Positions 23,101 to 33,418 of a stretch of 64,000 nt of DNA are shown piece after piece (within the stretch, counting starts at the first letter, position 1; each line of letters begins with the position of its first letter). The DNA comes from Ligustrum vulgare. Its lineage: Eukaryota; Streptophyta; Magnoliopsida; Lamiales; Oleaceae. The translations under genes and the position numbers were made by a program. The stretch covers positions 8,531,501 to 8,595,500 of the forward strand of contig OY743190.1 in assembly GCA_963555705.1 (NCBI GenBank), in the 5' to 3' direction. The notes beneath the pieces are model-generated. The model made no database searches. It was not told the origin of the DNA and saw nothing but the letters and a program-made list of their open reading frames with translations.

Positions 23101-24389
23101 TCAACAGGTTTTTTTGGTTTATAAACCAAATTTTAAACAACACATTTTCTCTCTCTATTTTTTAACCATTCATCTACCTCGAAAAATGTGAAATAATCTG
23201 ATTTTTAATCTGCTGTAGCCTCCGAACAGATCATATACTTAAAGCAATACTCTGGCTTTCCACCTATCAGAAAAGGCTCAATTTCAAGTATGTTGATGTG
23301 AACTTAACTGTCTTTCCAGATTTTTAACAATTAACAAAGTAGACCATGTTAGAAGAAAATCTAGAACTAGCTGTAAGTATAATGTCTGCTACATTACTAT
23401 TCAAGCATCTAAACCATAGTTGGTAAGGGAAAACTCGTAGGATCTGGTTTTGGCCCAAATGCTTAGGTGATGGCCGCTTATGCTATATGTTTGAATGTTT
23501 AATTACTCCAACGAACACATGTTGCAAATATTTATTATTATATACACTATATGTGCTATTTGGCTCTTGTAACGCTTATATAACTTAGAGGATACATGCA
23601 AACATATACTCATAATATTATATTATGGTAAGCATTGGTGGTAACACATAAAATATAGAACATAAATAAAGGGGAAAAAAGGAGAAACAAATTATAAAGT
23701 TTCTGATGAAAATAATAAGCTCCAAGCATTTCCATTACATTTCAAGAAGCCTTCCATTTTTTGTTGAATGCAAAAGCCTAGTCCAATTATCCAACAATAT
23801 AATCATCCCATTTGGAGTGTGTTTTATGAATCTACTATGTAAACCCTAAGTAAACTCACATCTTTGTGATCAACTACCGGAGAATAATTATAAAACTCAG
23901 CAATGAAGTTTCACAGTTGTAAACATCCAATTTTGGAAGGAAAAAGGATAATATGCAAGCACATTGTTGTACCTTCTCAACAAAATAACCAATGTTGTCA
24001 TCCCACTCGGACTCCCTAAACCTTGGGTGCAAATCCAAGGGCGAGCTGGTGAGTTTAGCATGGTCCTTATCCACTGACCATGGCTCACCTACCTTCTCCC
24101 ATTCCTCTCCCCTTTTAGCTACAAAACTATTCCCTCCTAAACCTTTTGTATCTTCTTTTTTTACATTAAAATTTGATGAGCTCTTCGAGGACTCAGATTC
24201 CCCAGTGTTGATGCTTCTGGGCAGCGGCCTCTTAGACGAGGGCAACCGGGCCCTGGATGCTGGCTTCGGCCGTGCTGGCAGCGATGGCGGCCTGTCCTTC
24301 GCCCTCTCATTCTCGTACTTTCTCCGGAGAGAATCCAGCATTTCCTCCATGGAGCTCCGAGCTATTGAATTCGGCGACATAGAAAACAT
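20145..24389 (-). CDS. Motor-less class VIII myosin (ATM2-like), 6 exons in frame
   Basis: Minus-strand exons: 24389-23973, 22081-21952, 21618-21505, 21421-21318, 20880-20677, 20591-20145. All introns are GT-AG and all phases match, giving 471 aa. Exon 1 is the typical myosin VIII N-terminus (MFSMSPNSIARSSMEEML, then a Pro/Arg/Ser-rich stretch, ending SEWDDNIGYFVEK). The next exon begins IGAFEDARNQVLRGTLAVQK, which in intact class VIII myosins lies just after the motor. Thus the roughly 700-residue ATPase/actin-binding head is absent. Three IQ motifs remain (about residues 155-173, 177-195, 215-233) for calmodulin-like light chains, then a coiled coil (about 256-323) and the class VIII tail (DPEEELQSLKSRFQLWKKDY). 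Start chosen at the ATG aligned with ATM2; an upstream in-frame codon at 24408-24410 is TTG. It may be a headless tail protein or a decaying gene whose remaining exons happen to be intact. Confidence 0.85.
22082..23972. other. 1.9-kb intron occupying the place of the lost myosin motor
   Basis: No motor-domain coding is visible on either strand. The minus strand has a good Pol III B box (GGTTCGAATCC, complement of 22305-22315), suggesting a SINE. An LTR-like segment may lie near 22600-22800. A MITE-like element with inverted ends (gcctgtgttcggatcaacag / ctgctgtagcctccgaacag) lies at about 23093-23233. The 5' splice site GTACAACAAT and 3' site TTGAATTACAG are both canonical. Confidence 0.5.
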
Positions 24390-24761
24390 TTTCAACACGT
24401 TCCACCGCAATACTTACGCAATGTCGATCAATTTGTGAATAAAATTAGTATTTTCTCCAAATATCTACACAAGCCTAAAGCCCTAAATTAATCAGAATTG
24501 TAAAAAAATGAGAGAAAATTTGAACCACGGTTCCAATTTCAGATTTGGAGATAAAACTCTGGTAGAAACTCGTGAATTGGAGATAACTTTTCAGGGGAAA
24601 AAATACAGAAGGTAGGAAATTATGTAGCGATAAAGAAATTCTTGAAATTAGATTAAAGGATTAAATGACATTGGTTAACAACTGTTGAGGAAACAAAACT
24701 GAAGACAGAGAAATTCTGCATGGAAGGGAGATCAGCTTCAATGATTTTTTATTTTTTTTAA
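24390..24761. promoter_or_regulatory. Upstream region of the myosin-like gene
   Basis: Expected to hold the 5' UTR and promoter of the minus-strand myosin-like gene. I saw no clear TATA box and no other gene. The transposon block begins at about 24762. Confidence 0.3.
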
Positions 24762-24826
24762 GGGAAAATTACACAAACTCCTAAATTTAAATATCACTTT
24801 TTAAAAATAAGGTCAAGAAATTTAGG

Positions 24827-25700
24827 TGACGTTCTGTTTTTATTTTATTTTGTATTTTCATTTTCGAAAATATTTTGTGTTTTGTGTTTTCATTTTTGTT
24901 TTCAAATTTGCTGAAAACGCGTTTGGTTTGTCATTTCTGAAAACTGTTTTTGAAAATGAAAAGTTGGAAAACACGTTCTGTTTGAAATTTTGCAGAACAC
25001 TATTTAAACTATTTTTAATTAATTTGCTTGCAGAATACTACTAACTCCAACTCAAATTTCCTTTCACAATACACTAAAAATATGGTTACATGCAACACAC
25101 TAATGTGAGCTTTAAGAGTCTATATTAACACAGCTTGGTCAGGTTCGGGACTTGAGAAAACTCTACTTCTATTAAAATCCAGAAAATGCAAGTTCTTTCA
25201 AAATCACCAGAGTCCATTTATCATTACATTTTTTGAAATATAACAACAAGAATTCTCATTTATTTTTATTTTTTTTTGTAATATTGATATTGAATTGAAT
25301 AAAACTTTATTTAAACTAAGTTCCAAGTTAAGATAATTCTCAAAAAAAAAAAAAAAAAAAAAAAAAAAATTCTTTATTTAGGCTTAGTTCCAAGTTAGGA
25401 TAATTCTAAAAAAAATAATAAAAAAATAAAAACTTTATATTAAGCTTAGTTCTAAGTTAAGATAATTCTATTAAAAATAAATAAATAAATTCTCAAAACG
25501 CGTTTTGGACATTTTTTGTCGAAATACACACAAAACGCCCAAAACGATGTTTCGGGCGTTTTCCGTTTTATGTACAAATTTTTTTTTTTTTTCCCAAAAT
25601 GCATTTTCGAAAATGGTAAAGAGAACGCGTTTTTAGCGTTTTCGAAAATAAAAATAGAAAACGACCTCAAAACAGCAAAGAGAACAGGGGCTAAACATTT
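24827..25700. mobile_element. Insertion in the left arm of the MULE-like element (MITE-like)
   Basis: It begins gttctgtttttattttatttt and ends with the roughly complementary aaataaaaatagaaaacgac...gagaacagg. The inner flanks also mirror each other (ttttcattttcgaaaatatt / cgttttcgaaaataaaaa). It splits the MULE left arm, so it is younger than that element. It contains three tandem copies of a ~65-bp unit (25316-25480, 'cttagttccaagttaagataattct') separated by A-runs. Confidence 0.4.
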
Positions 25701-25789
25701 TTAAAAATTAGGTGTTAATTATCATTTAATATTTATTAATTAATTATTTTAATCAAAAATCAAAGAATACTTCAGTCTCGATTCTTTCC

Positions 25790-25794
<5 letters not shown>

Positions 25795-25827
<33 letters not shown>

Positions 25828-25858
25828 AATCACCGACGACCTCTCTCTCTCTCTACCC
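25795..25858 (+). repeat. (CT)n microsatellites
   Basis: Two (CT)n tracts (about 25795-25823 and 25840-25853) separated by GTACAATCACCGACGAC. They sit at the start of the GC-rich block of the MULE-like element. Open frames through here (for example minus 26034-25753) are products of repeat composition and show no domain. Confidence 0.7.
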
Positions 25859-26689
25859 ACCCCTGTCACCGTCGAAGTAGCGACGACATCGCCACCTTTC
25901 AGAGGTGACAGAAGCGATCTCGCAGTTGGCTCCGCTATCAGTGCGAGTCGCCGCTGCAGATGCTGTCGAAGCGGCGACGCCGCTGTCACGACGAAGCAGT
26001 GACGGTCGAAGGCTGTTGCTTTGATTTCTTGCAATTTTTTGGTGAGATCGCTGCTATCAACTGAGAGCGCCGTCAGAGGCCTTCAATGAAGACGTCCAAA
26101 AGAGCCTTTGAATTTTTTTTTTTCCCTTTTTTGGTGTAATTGATTCTCCAACTCTTGTTTATTTGTGAATTTGTTGGTGGTTGTGGAGATGTAGTGTGCC
26201 GATGGTTGTGTTTGGTGGTGATGGTGGTGGTGAGGTGGTCTTTCCCTGCTATTGTTTTGTATGTGTGGTGTAGCTTTGACTGTGTACGGTGGTGGGTTTA
26301 GGCGGTGGTGTTGGTGGCGGTGTTGGGATGTGGTGGTGCTGGTGGCTGTGGGCTTTGGTGGTAGATCGATGATGATCGAATGAGGCTTCTGCGTGTTGAC
26401 GGCGATATGTGGTGCGTTGTGGTTTCGATGGTTGGTGCATTCTATTGATTGTAATGGTGTTGTCGGCGCCGACGGTGGAGGCGGCAGTGACGGGGTTGAC
26501 GGCGGGGGCGGGGATCTGGATCAGATTTCTCCTGTTGCTAGCGATACGGGCTAAGAGATTTTGGGGGTGGGTGGGGTGGGGTGTGTAGGTGGAGTGAGGG
26601 GGTTGGGGTAGGGTAAGTGAGGTGGGGGTTTGTGGGGGGGGGGGTGATATATTGTGATCGATTATAGGTGATTGGGACTAATTTTTAGG

Positions 26690-27575
26690 TAAATGTCATC
26701 AAAATATTGACTAATTGTGACTTTGTGCGACTTGTGACGAGTAAGAGATGTGACCAATTATTAGGTAAATGTGACCAAAATATTGATTAATTGCGATCAA
26801 TTGTAACTTTGTGTGACCATTAGATGATGATGTGATGTGACCTACAGTTGTGTTAAATATGACTTTGTGTGATCGAACTGTGACTTTTTGTGAGCGAATT
26901 GTAACCTCCCGCGATCGAACTTTGACTTTATATGACCTAATTGTGAACTTGTGTGATCAAATTGTAATCTCGTATGATCGAACTGTGACCTTATGTAATC
27001 GAACTGTGACTTTATGTGACCTAACTGTGACCTCGTGTGATCGAACTGTGACTTTATGTAAGCGAATTGTAACCTCGTGTGACTGGACTGCAACCTTGTG
27101 TGACCAAATTGTGACATTGTGTGACCAACTGTGACTTTGTGTGACCAATTGTGACCTAACTGTGACTTTGTGTGATAGAACTGTGACCTTGTGTGATCAA
27201 CTGTGAATTTTTGTGACCAGCTGTGACTTGGTGTGACTATTGGACGAGGACGTGATGTGACCTACAATTGTGTCAAATATGACTATGTGTGACCGAACTG
27301 TGACTTTGTAAGAACGAAGTATGACTTTATGTGATCGACATGTGACCTCGTGTGATCTAACCGTGACCTCGTTTGACCTAATTGTGACCTAACTGTGACC
27401 TCGTTTGACCAAACTGCGACTTTGTGTGACCGAACTTTGACCTTGTGTGACCAACTGTGACTTTGGAGGGGTGAATTTTACAACTAAATTTGTAATTGTG
27501 ACTCTGTGTGACCTTGTGTGACATAACTGCGATCTCGTGTCAACTTACGTGACTGACTGTGATTTTAGGGGTGGG
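26690..27575. repeat. 21-bp minisatellite array
   Basis: Degenerate tandem copies of a 21-bp unit, consensus about TGTGACTTTGTGTGACCGAAC, cover roughly 0.9 kb. Since 21 is a multiple of 3, all frames stay open over long stretches and give 7-residue peptide repeats such as TVTLCDR and SQFDHTR; these are not genes. A longer-order repeat of about 420 bp is superimposed: the block 'gatgatgtgatgtgacctacagttgtgttaaatatgact' near 26823 recurs near 27248. Confidence 0.9.
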
Positions 27576-28720
27576 GATGGTGGGGTAGAGGTCAAGGGGG
27601 GCTACAAAAAGTAGAAGAAATCATTTTTTGTGGTGAGGTAGGTTGGAGTGGGTGGGTGGGTGGGGTCGGGGCTGGAAAAGTAGAAGAAAAAAATCATTTT
27701 TTGTGGGTGGGGGTAGGGTGGGGTGGGGTGGGGTGGGTCGAGGTGGGGAAAAGTAGATGAAAAAAATCATTTTTTGGAGTGGGGTGGGTGGGTGGGGTCT
27801 AGGTTGGGTTGGGGGTTGGAAAAAGTAGAAGAAAAAAATTATTTTTTGGGTGGGTGGGGTGGGGTGGGGTAGGGATGAGGTGGTTGGGGTGAAGTGTGAA
27901 AAAATAGAAGAAAAATAATTTTTTGATGGGGTATGGTGGGTGGCGGGGTGCGGTGGGATGGGATGGGGTGGGACGGTTGGGGGAAAGTGTGAAAAAATAG
28001 AAGAAAAATCATTTTTGGGTGGAGTGGGGGTGGTTGGGTGGGGTGTAAAAAATAGAAGAAAAATCATTTTTGGATAAGGGTAGGGTGGGATAGGATGGGG
28101 CGGTTGAGGTGAAGTGTGAAAAAATAGAAGAAAAATCATTTTTGAGCGGGGTGGGTTGTGGTGGGGTTGCTAGGGTGGGTGTGAAAATATAAAAGAAAAA
28201 TCATATTTGGGTGGTGTAGGATGGGGTGGGTGGGTGGCGAGGTAGGGTTTGGATGGGGTGGGTAGGGGTGTGGAAAATTAGGAGAAAAAAATTAATTTTG
28301 GATGGGTGAGGTTTGGGATGTAGTAGTAAAAAAAATCATTTTGGATGAGGTGGGTTGGGGAAGGGTCTAGGGCGAAGCTGGTGGGGGAGTCGAAAATTTG
28401 TAGAAAAAAAATTAATTTTGGATTGGGTGGGGTGGGGTGGGGTGGTGTAGGGTTTAGGCGAGTTGTGGAAAAGTAGTAGAAAAAAATCATTTTGGGTGAG
28501 GTGGGGGTGGGGTAGGGACGGGTGGGCGTGGGGTGGGCGTGGGGGTGGTTGGGGTGGGGTGGGGTGTGTAAGGTGGTGTCGGGGTGGGGGTTGATTATGG
28601 AAAAGTAGAAGGAAAAAAATCATTTTTTGAATTGAGATGGGGTGAGTGGGGTGGGTGGGTTTGACGGGGTGAGTGGGGTGAGTGAGGGGTTGGGTTGGAT
28701 TGTGATGGAGTGGTTGTGGA
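27576..28720. repeat. G-rich tandem array with AAGTAGAAGAAAAAAATCATTTTTT cores
   Basis: About 14 irregular units, each with GGGTGGGGTGGGG-type runs followed by a conserved purine core (aagtagaagaaaaaaatcatttttt) at roughly 27608, 27681, 27751, 27827, 27905, 27997, 28058, 28124, 28190, 28280, 28325, 28400, 28470 and 28607. The plus strand is strongly G-rich and should form G-quadruplexes. Minus-strand open frames rich in Pro/His/Thr here are composition artefacts. Confidence 0.9.
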
Positions 28721-29000
28721 TTAGATATTGTTTTTATTTTATTATGTAATATTATATAAGTTTTAATTTAATATATAAATGATAATTATTATAATATTAT
28801 ATTAATTAATTAACTAATTAACACCTGATTTTTTTAGAAAAATCTTAAGTTTGTTATGCTTAAAAAGTGAAAGTTTTAGTTGTATAGTTCTGTACTTTTC
28901 TTTTTCTTTTTTTTAATCTGAAGACTATCTTAATCTTAATCTTTATCTTTATCTTTATATATATAATAATAGTATAGCAGCTGATCGAGCTATTTTCCTG

Positions 29001-29614
29001 TGTCAGGATGGGCCTACGAAAGGAAAGTACCAGGTCGGCCCATCTCGTTAAGTGATCGGACTCGTATCCCGGGCTTACAAATCTTAACCCGCTAGCTTAT
29101 GGACTATAGGTTTTCAGATCGGGGTGTATGCCCGACCCCATTACCACTACAGCCCGGAAATGCCCGACGTGGTCAAGTCTTGCCTCCACAGTTAACATGC
29201 CCGTCTAACCCGGCCACTTTGTGCTTCCAGGTATTCACCGTTTATGGGCTTTATTAATGGGCCACCATCTTGGACCATCGGAGTAAAGCATAACCCATAA
29301 AGAATCATCCTGAAAAAGAGGAAATACAATTCTTATAAGATTAGAACTCCTCGTAAAAGGTAAATTTATAGCAAAAATGACTCCTTCCTTAAATTAAGGA
29401 AGTCATGGGCTTTTTTAGCCCTATAAACACAGCTCATTTGATCACATATATTCATAGACAATTCTTTATGTTTTCTAATAAAATATTCTCTCTCTACCTT
29501 TTCAGAAAACTAATTCTCACACCGGAGGGGCGATGGGGAGAATCCTCCTCGCCTTTTTTGCAGGTCATCCAAGGCGAGCTCGTTGATCTTTTCCAGCAAT
29601 CGAATATCATCAGA
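29001..29614 (+). mobile_element. Probable solo LTR
   Basis: It begins TGTCAGGATGGGCC and is GC-rich compared with its surroundings. It has a TATA-like box in 'agccctataaacacagc' (about 29418), an AATAAAATA signal (29481) and the downstream block 'tctcacaccggaggggcgatggggag' typical of the R/U5 part of Ty3-type LTRs. TCCTG precedes the start (28996-29000) and also occurs at 29615-29619, a possible target duplication, but the inner end would then be GA rather than CA. No internal retroelement genes adjoin. Confidence 0.45.
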
Positions 29615-29645
29615 TCCTGCCACGTCAAAGTTAGGATTTTTGACA

Positions 29646-31546
29646 GCATCAGCAGCCATTTTAACACACACACACTTTCCCGCCAAAAAATACTTGCCAA
29701 TTTTGTATAATCTTTACTAATTTAGGACACAGGTTTTCTTGCGTATTTATTACGGTAGTGTTCAATTGGTGCAATGATTCTTGGAATTGTTTAATATTTT
29801 TGAAGTTGCATTGCTTTAAATGTAGAAACCTGTACATATTAAACAAATAATAATTGACAGCAGTATTGAATGCGATTAAAAAATGAGTGCACGTTTATAG
29901 TTGAGTCAATGTTGGATATATAATATTATATAATTACAATAAAATATCTATTTCTAATTGTAACACATAATCAAAATTTCTTGGAATTGTACAATAATTT
30001 TTAAAAGTAGCAGTCTGTATATTTTAAACAAATACTAATAAAAATTGACATCGATTTGAATCCGGACGGAATACGAAGTGTTGCATCTGGGACTTTTCAT
30101 TTCACTTCTCCTCATCTTAATTTTATTTTATTATAAAGTTTTGGAAAAATGAAATTATTTAATATATATATAATATTAAATAATTAGTTATCGAGGAATA
30201 ATTGATATTAGTTATGTTACATAGTGTAAATCTAACATCCGTTTTCAGATTTACTTAGAAGGTTTTTTTTTTCCCCCACTTAGAAGGTTAATTAAATGCA
30301 TGATTAAACTGTAAGTAGCTTTGAGATGATAAATGTGTCGGTTCATAAACCAAGATCGTGTATCCTGATTGTATAAAAAATATTTCATAGATTATCTTCT
30401 CTCTATTTTCAACCCCTCTATGTCATACGAAAAGACACACTCTCCCTAACGAACAGGCACATTCTCCAAAGAAATCATTTTCTGGGATCCATTTTGGAGA
30501 AACATTTTAAAAAGTAAGTTCGAGTAAGCTTTAATTGATAGTGTTCCTTCTGGATTGTTGGTATATTTTTGATTTCATAAAAAAGGCACACTGCTGGAAT
30601 TCGAGAAACAAATTTGAATTAATTCAAAGAAGCTTCATTTGTTAGCGTTTTATCTGGATTGCTTTGAAGTCTTTGGTTGCTGCAATAAAACGAATAAGTT
30701 ATCCAATTTACTTGTGAGAACTCAAGTTCTTCAAATGCCTTTGTCCAGAGCCTTGAACAGGTTGTTTCAGATTTACATGAAGTAAATCAAACGAATAAGT
30801 TATCCAATTTACTAACATATTCATTTTAATATGAAAAAATCCAGGTAATGAAATTTCTGTAAATTATAATAATTAATTTTAATTGAAAGTTCTATATACT
30901 TTTCAGACAATTTAGACGTGCTTCCTGATGGTGGAACTTTTGAAAGTGCGGTTGTCAATCTCAACACTGATGGTAATTGTATTTTAATTGTCTAAATTAC
31001 ATCTGTAATACTACTTCAAAATTTATATATAATTGTTTTAACCTTTAAATTTTATGTGTAGATGAAGATAACAATTTTTCAGACTGTTTGCAAGAAGGTA
31101 TGTTTTCTATCTAATTCAAAATTCATAGATATTTTTGAAGTTAATTAAATTATAGCTTTCTGCTCCTCAGTAGTGTAAATATTAAGAATTTTTTATTCAT
31201 TTTTTTAGCACTTTACATTTTAATTAAATAAAATAGATTTTACTAATTCATAATTTAATTATCTTCAACTTTTAATTAGGTAATTATCACGACTATTCAA
31301 TTTTTAAAATGTTCATAACGAACTGAAAATAACAAATTAAATGGAATTTAATTATTGTTCGTATAAAAACACAGTATACATAAAAAAAATAACAGAGGTT
31401 TACCGTGATTTATTATTCACTTAATTATTTTGTTGGATGTGAACATTCTTCGTGTTTTTCCAGGAGAAGCTTTTTTAGATGGACCAATACTCTTCAAACC
31501 CATCCTTGCATGCAAAAACATTTAAGAAAGAATGTTAATCTCATAT
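29646..31546. other. Non-coding part of the Helitron-like segment with exon-like relics
   Basis: AT-rich. Around 30340-30520 there is a promoter/5' UTR-like block (tgtataaaaaatatttcatag, then tctctctattttcaacccctc). Short exon-like pieces with acceptor signals follow at 30905, 31061 and 31464. They do not form a convincing gene model. Confidence 0.3.
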
Positions 31547-31639
31547 ACCCTTGATGAGATCCCAGTCGGGGAATCTCGTCAAAAACGCGGAATAATGAAA
31601 TCTAAAACCTAGGAAATATCTAAATCAGATCTGACACGA

Positions 31640-32220
31640 AATTAAATAAGAATTAAACTACTGGAAAGATAAAATTGACGATAGAACCTTGACCCAAGAT
31701 TCACGACGCAAGAAATTGACGATGCGGAATCGAGATCCAAGGTTTTAACACTTTTAGCCCCTTTACTATCACACATATCCTTCTTACGTGGACAATCAAG
31801 TGCAATGTGACCCCGTTCCAAACATTTAAAGCACTTAATATTTTTATCCTTAAGAGGCTTGGAATCAGAATTATTTTTACCTTTGGTTGTCGTTTCCTCC
31901 CTCCTTTTGTGAACATGATCACTACTCTCCCGTTTTGATGTCTCCTTTCGCTTTAATGACCCTTCATCCATCCCATCTCCGTACCTAGCATGACATTCAC
32001 GCCTATTACCTCTCCTAACCCGAGAACCATCATGAGATTGATCCCGAGGTCGTTGTTCACGTTCTGCACCTCGATTCTCCATCTGAGCCATAAACCTCTC
32101 AAATTGTGCCCTCATTGCTGCAATATTATCATTACCATGTTCATTTCTTCTATTCACACCCCTGGGCTGTTTCCGGTCTCCAACAGAAGATGAAGATGTG
32201 GAAACCTTTCTATCAGACAT
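31640..32220 (-). pseudogene. gag fragment with CCHC zinc knuckle
   Basis: ATG at 32220. The translated part (MSDRKVSTSSSSVGDRKQPR...) is charged, Arg/Glu-rich and ends in a zinc knuckle CFKCLERGHIALDC (CX2CX4HX4C), followed by a run into LTR sequence at about 31744. The knuckle pattern is that of LTR-retrotransposon nucleocapsid. Protease and everything after it are deleted, so this is a remnant although the frame itself is open. Confidence 0.8.
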
Positions 32221-33071
32221 TTTTAAGACACGAATAAGGAAATTCGGAATATTTGGGAAATATTTGGAATTTTCGGATTTTTTTTTTTAAATTATCTGCC
32301 AAAGAATTGGACTATGAGTATGGCAGAAAAAACGGAACTGAATTTGGACGAAAAACGAAGAAGAAAAACACTTTTGAATTTTTGGGACTGACTCTTATGG
32401 ATCAAACTGGAAAAATTTATGACTGACACGAAGAACGCGAAGAACACGAAAAACAATCAAGAAACGCAAGAATCTGAAATAGATCCAAGCTCTGATACCA
32501 GATGATGAGATCCCAGTTGGGGAATCTCGTCGAAAACGCGGAATAATGAAATCTAAAACCTAGGAAAGATCTAAATCAGATCTAACACGAAATTAAATAA
32601 GAATTAAACTACTGGAAAGATAAAATTGACGATAGGACCTTGACCCAAGATTCACGACGCAAGAAATTGACGATGCAGAATCGAGATCCAAGGTTTTCGA
32701 AACACCACAAGGACTTGTCAATTTCCTTGATAAGATTCTAATTGAAAACGTCATAAATATTCTCGCGAATATTTGATAAGTTCAACGCCACAAATATTTC
32801 ACAATATTTGATAAGTTAGATTTGTTCTTGAAGAACACAAAAGGGACTCCTCAACCTTTTAATTAGAGAAAACTCTTTCAACTTTATTAATCTCAAAACT
32901 CAAACTAAACTGTTCTTTACAATGAATGGAAAAGAATATAAATAAGCAAAATAACCTAGTAGCTAATTTACTAAAAATAGAATTCTAATTAAACTAGAAT
33001 ACTAAAATAGGCAAACAATTAATTAAAAACGGAAAATAATTAAAAATCCCCTAAAATCCGGAAAACCTCAA

Positions 33072-33252
33072 TTACGGCCGTGATAAACACTTTTACGGCC
33101 GTAAAAGGCTTTCTGCTTAAGACTTACGGCCGTAAATATGGAATTCTTCAATTCTTCATCTGAACCCGAGGCGGAGTTACGGCCGTGATAATAATTTTTA
33201 CGGCCGTAATTATAAGAGTTACGGCCGTGACAGATCTCCGTTACGGCCGTAA
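33072..33252. repeat. Seven TTACGGCCGTAA-type palindromes in the LTR
   Basis: Copies start at 33072, 33093, 33124, 33177, 33198, 33219 and 33241. All share TTACGGCCGT; the last two bases are GA in three and AA in four. Gaps between starts are 21, 31, 53, 21, 21 and 22 bp. In element sense they lie in the upstream (U3-like) half of the LTR. Confidence 0.95.
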
Positions 33253-33418
33253 TGATCATTCTGCCCAAATAACTTCGATCACCCGTCTTGGCTTGTTCCT
33301 TTCGCCTTCTCGGCTCGACTCCAACATGAAACTTGCTCCGTTTTGCACGTAGATCGCTGTCATATTTCCGATGTCTCGACTTTGCCCTTCGATGCCTGGT
33401 CCGGATCATATCAACCCT

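Larger units (their letters stand above)
24762..28910. mobile_element. Probable non-autonomous MULE-like element with internal arrays
   Basis: The left end begins GGGAAAATTACACAAACTCC, a common plant MULE terminus. The left arm (about 24762-24825 continued at about 25700-25757, 'ttaggtgttaattatc...attaattaatt') reappears inverted at the right (about 28780-28905, 'aattaattaactaattaacacctgat...aaaaagtgaaagttttagttg'). Between the two halves of the left arm sits a separate insertion. The interior holds CT microsatellites, a GC-rich block (25830-26560), a 21-bp minisatellite and a G-rich array. No transposase is present. Exact ends and a 9-bp target duplication could not be fixed by eye. Confidence 0.45.
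31552..33413 (-). mobile_element. Deleted LTR retrotransposon: truncated 3' LTR, gag fragment, full 5' LTR
   Basis: A perfect target duplication ACCCT flanks it (31547-31551, 33414-33418) and the outer ends are TG...CA. The complete 5' LTR (element sense) is 32503-33413 (911 bp). The lower-coordinate LTR is only the first ~193 bp (31552-31744), joined directly to gag. The primer binding site is at 32482-32500 (sense TGGTATCAGAGCTTGGATC, initiator tRNA-Met). All pol domains are missing, so a deletion has removed everything from inside gag to inside the 3' LTR. It depends on other copies for mobility. Confidence 0.9.

Noticed and set aside
24390..24410. Extended myosin start (seven codons upstream)
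   Set aside because: The codon at 24408-24410 is TTG; the ATG at 24387-24389 aligns with the known ATM2-type N-terminus.
26842..27148. Overlapping open frames on both strands with heptapeptide repeats
   Set aside because: A consequence of the 21-bp minisatellite period, not of coding selection.
27621..28623. Minus-strand Pro/His/Thr-rich open frames up to 172 codons
   Set aside because: Direct read-through of the G-rich tandem array; the peptides simply mirror the repeat.
33068..33409. 113-codon minus-strand frame rich in HGRN/YGRK
   Set aside because: Produced by the TTACGGCCGTAA palindromes in the LTR.
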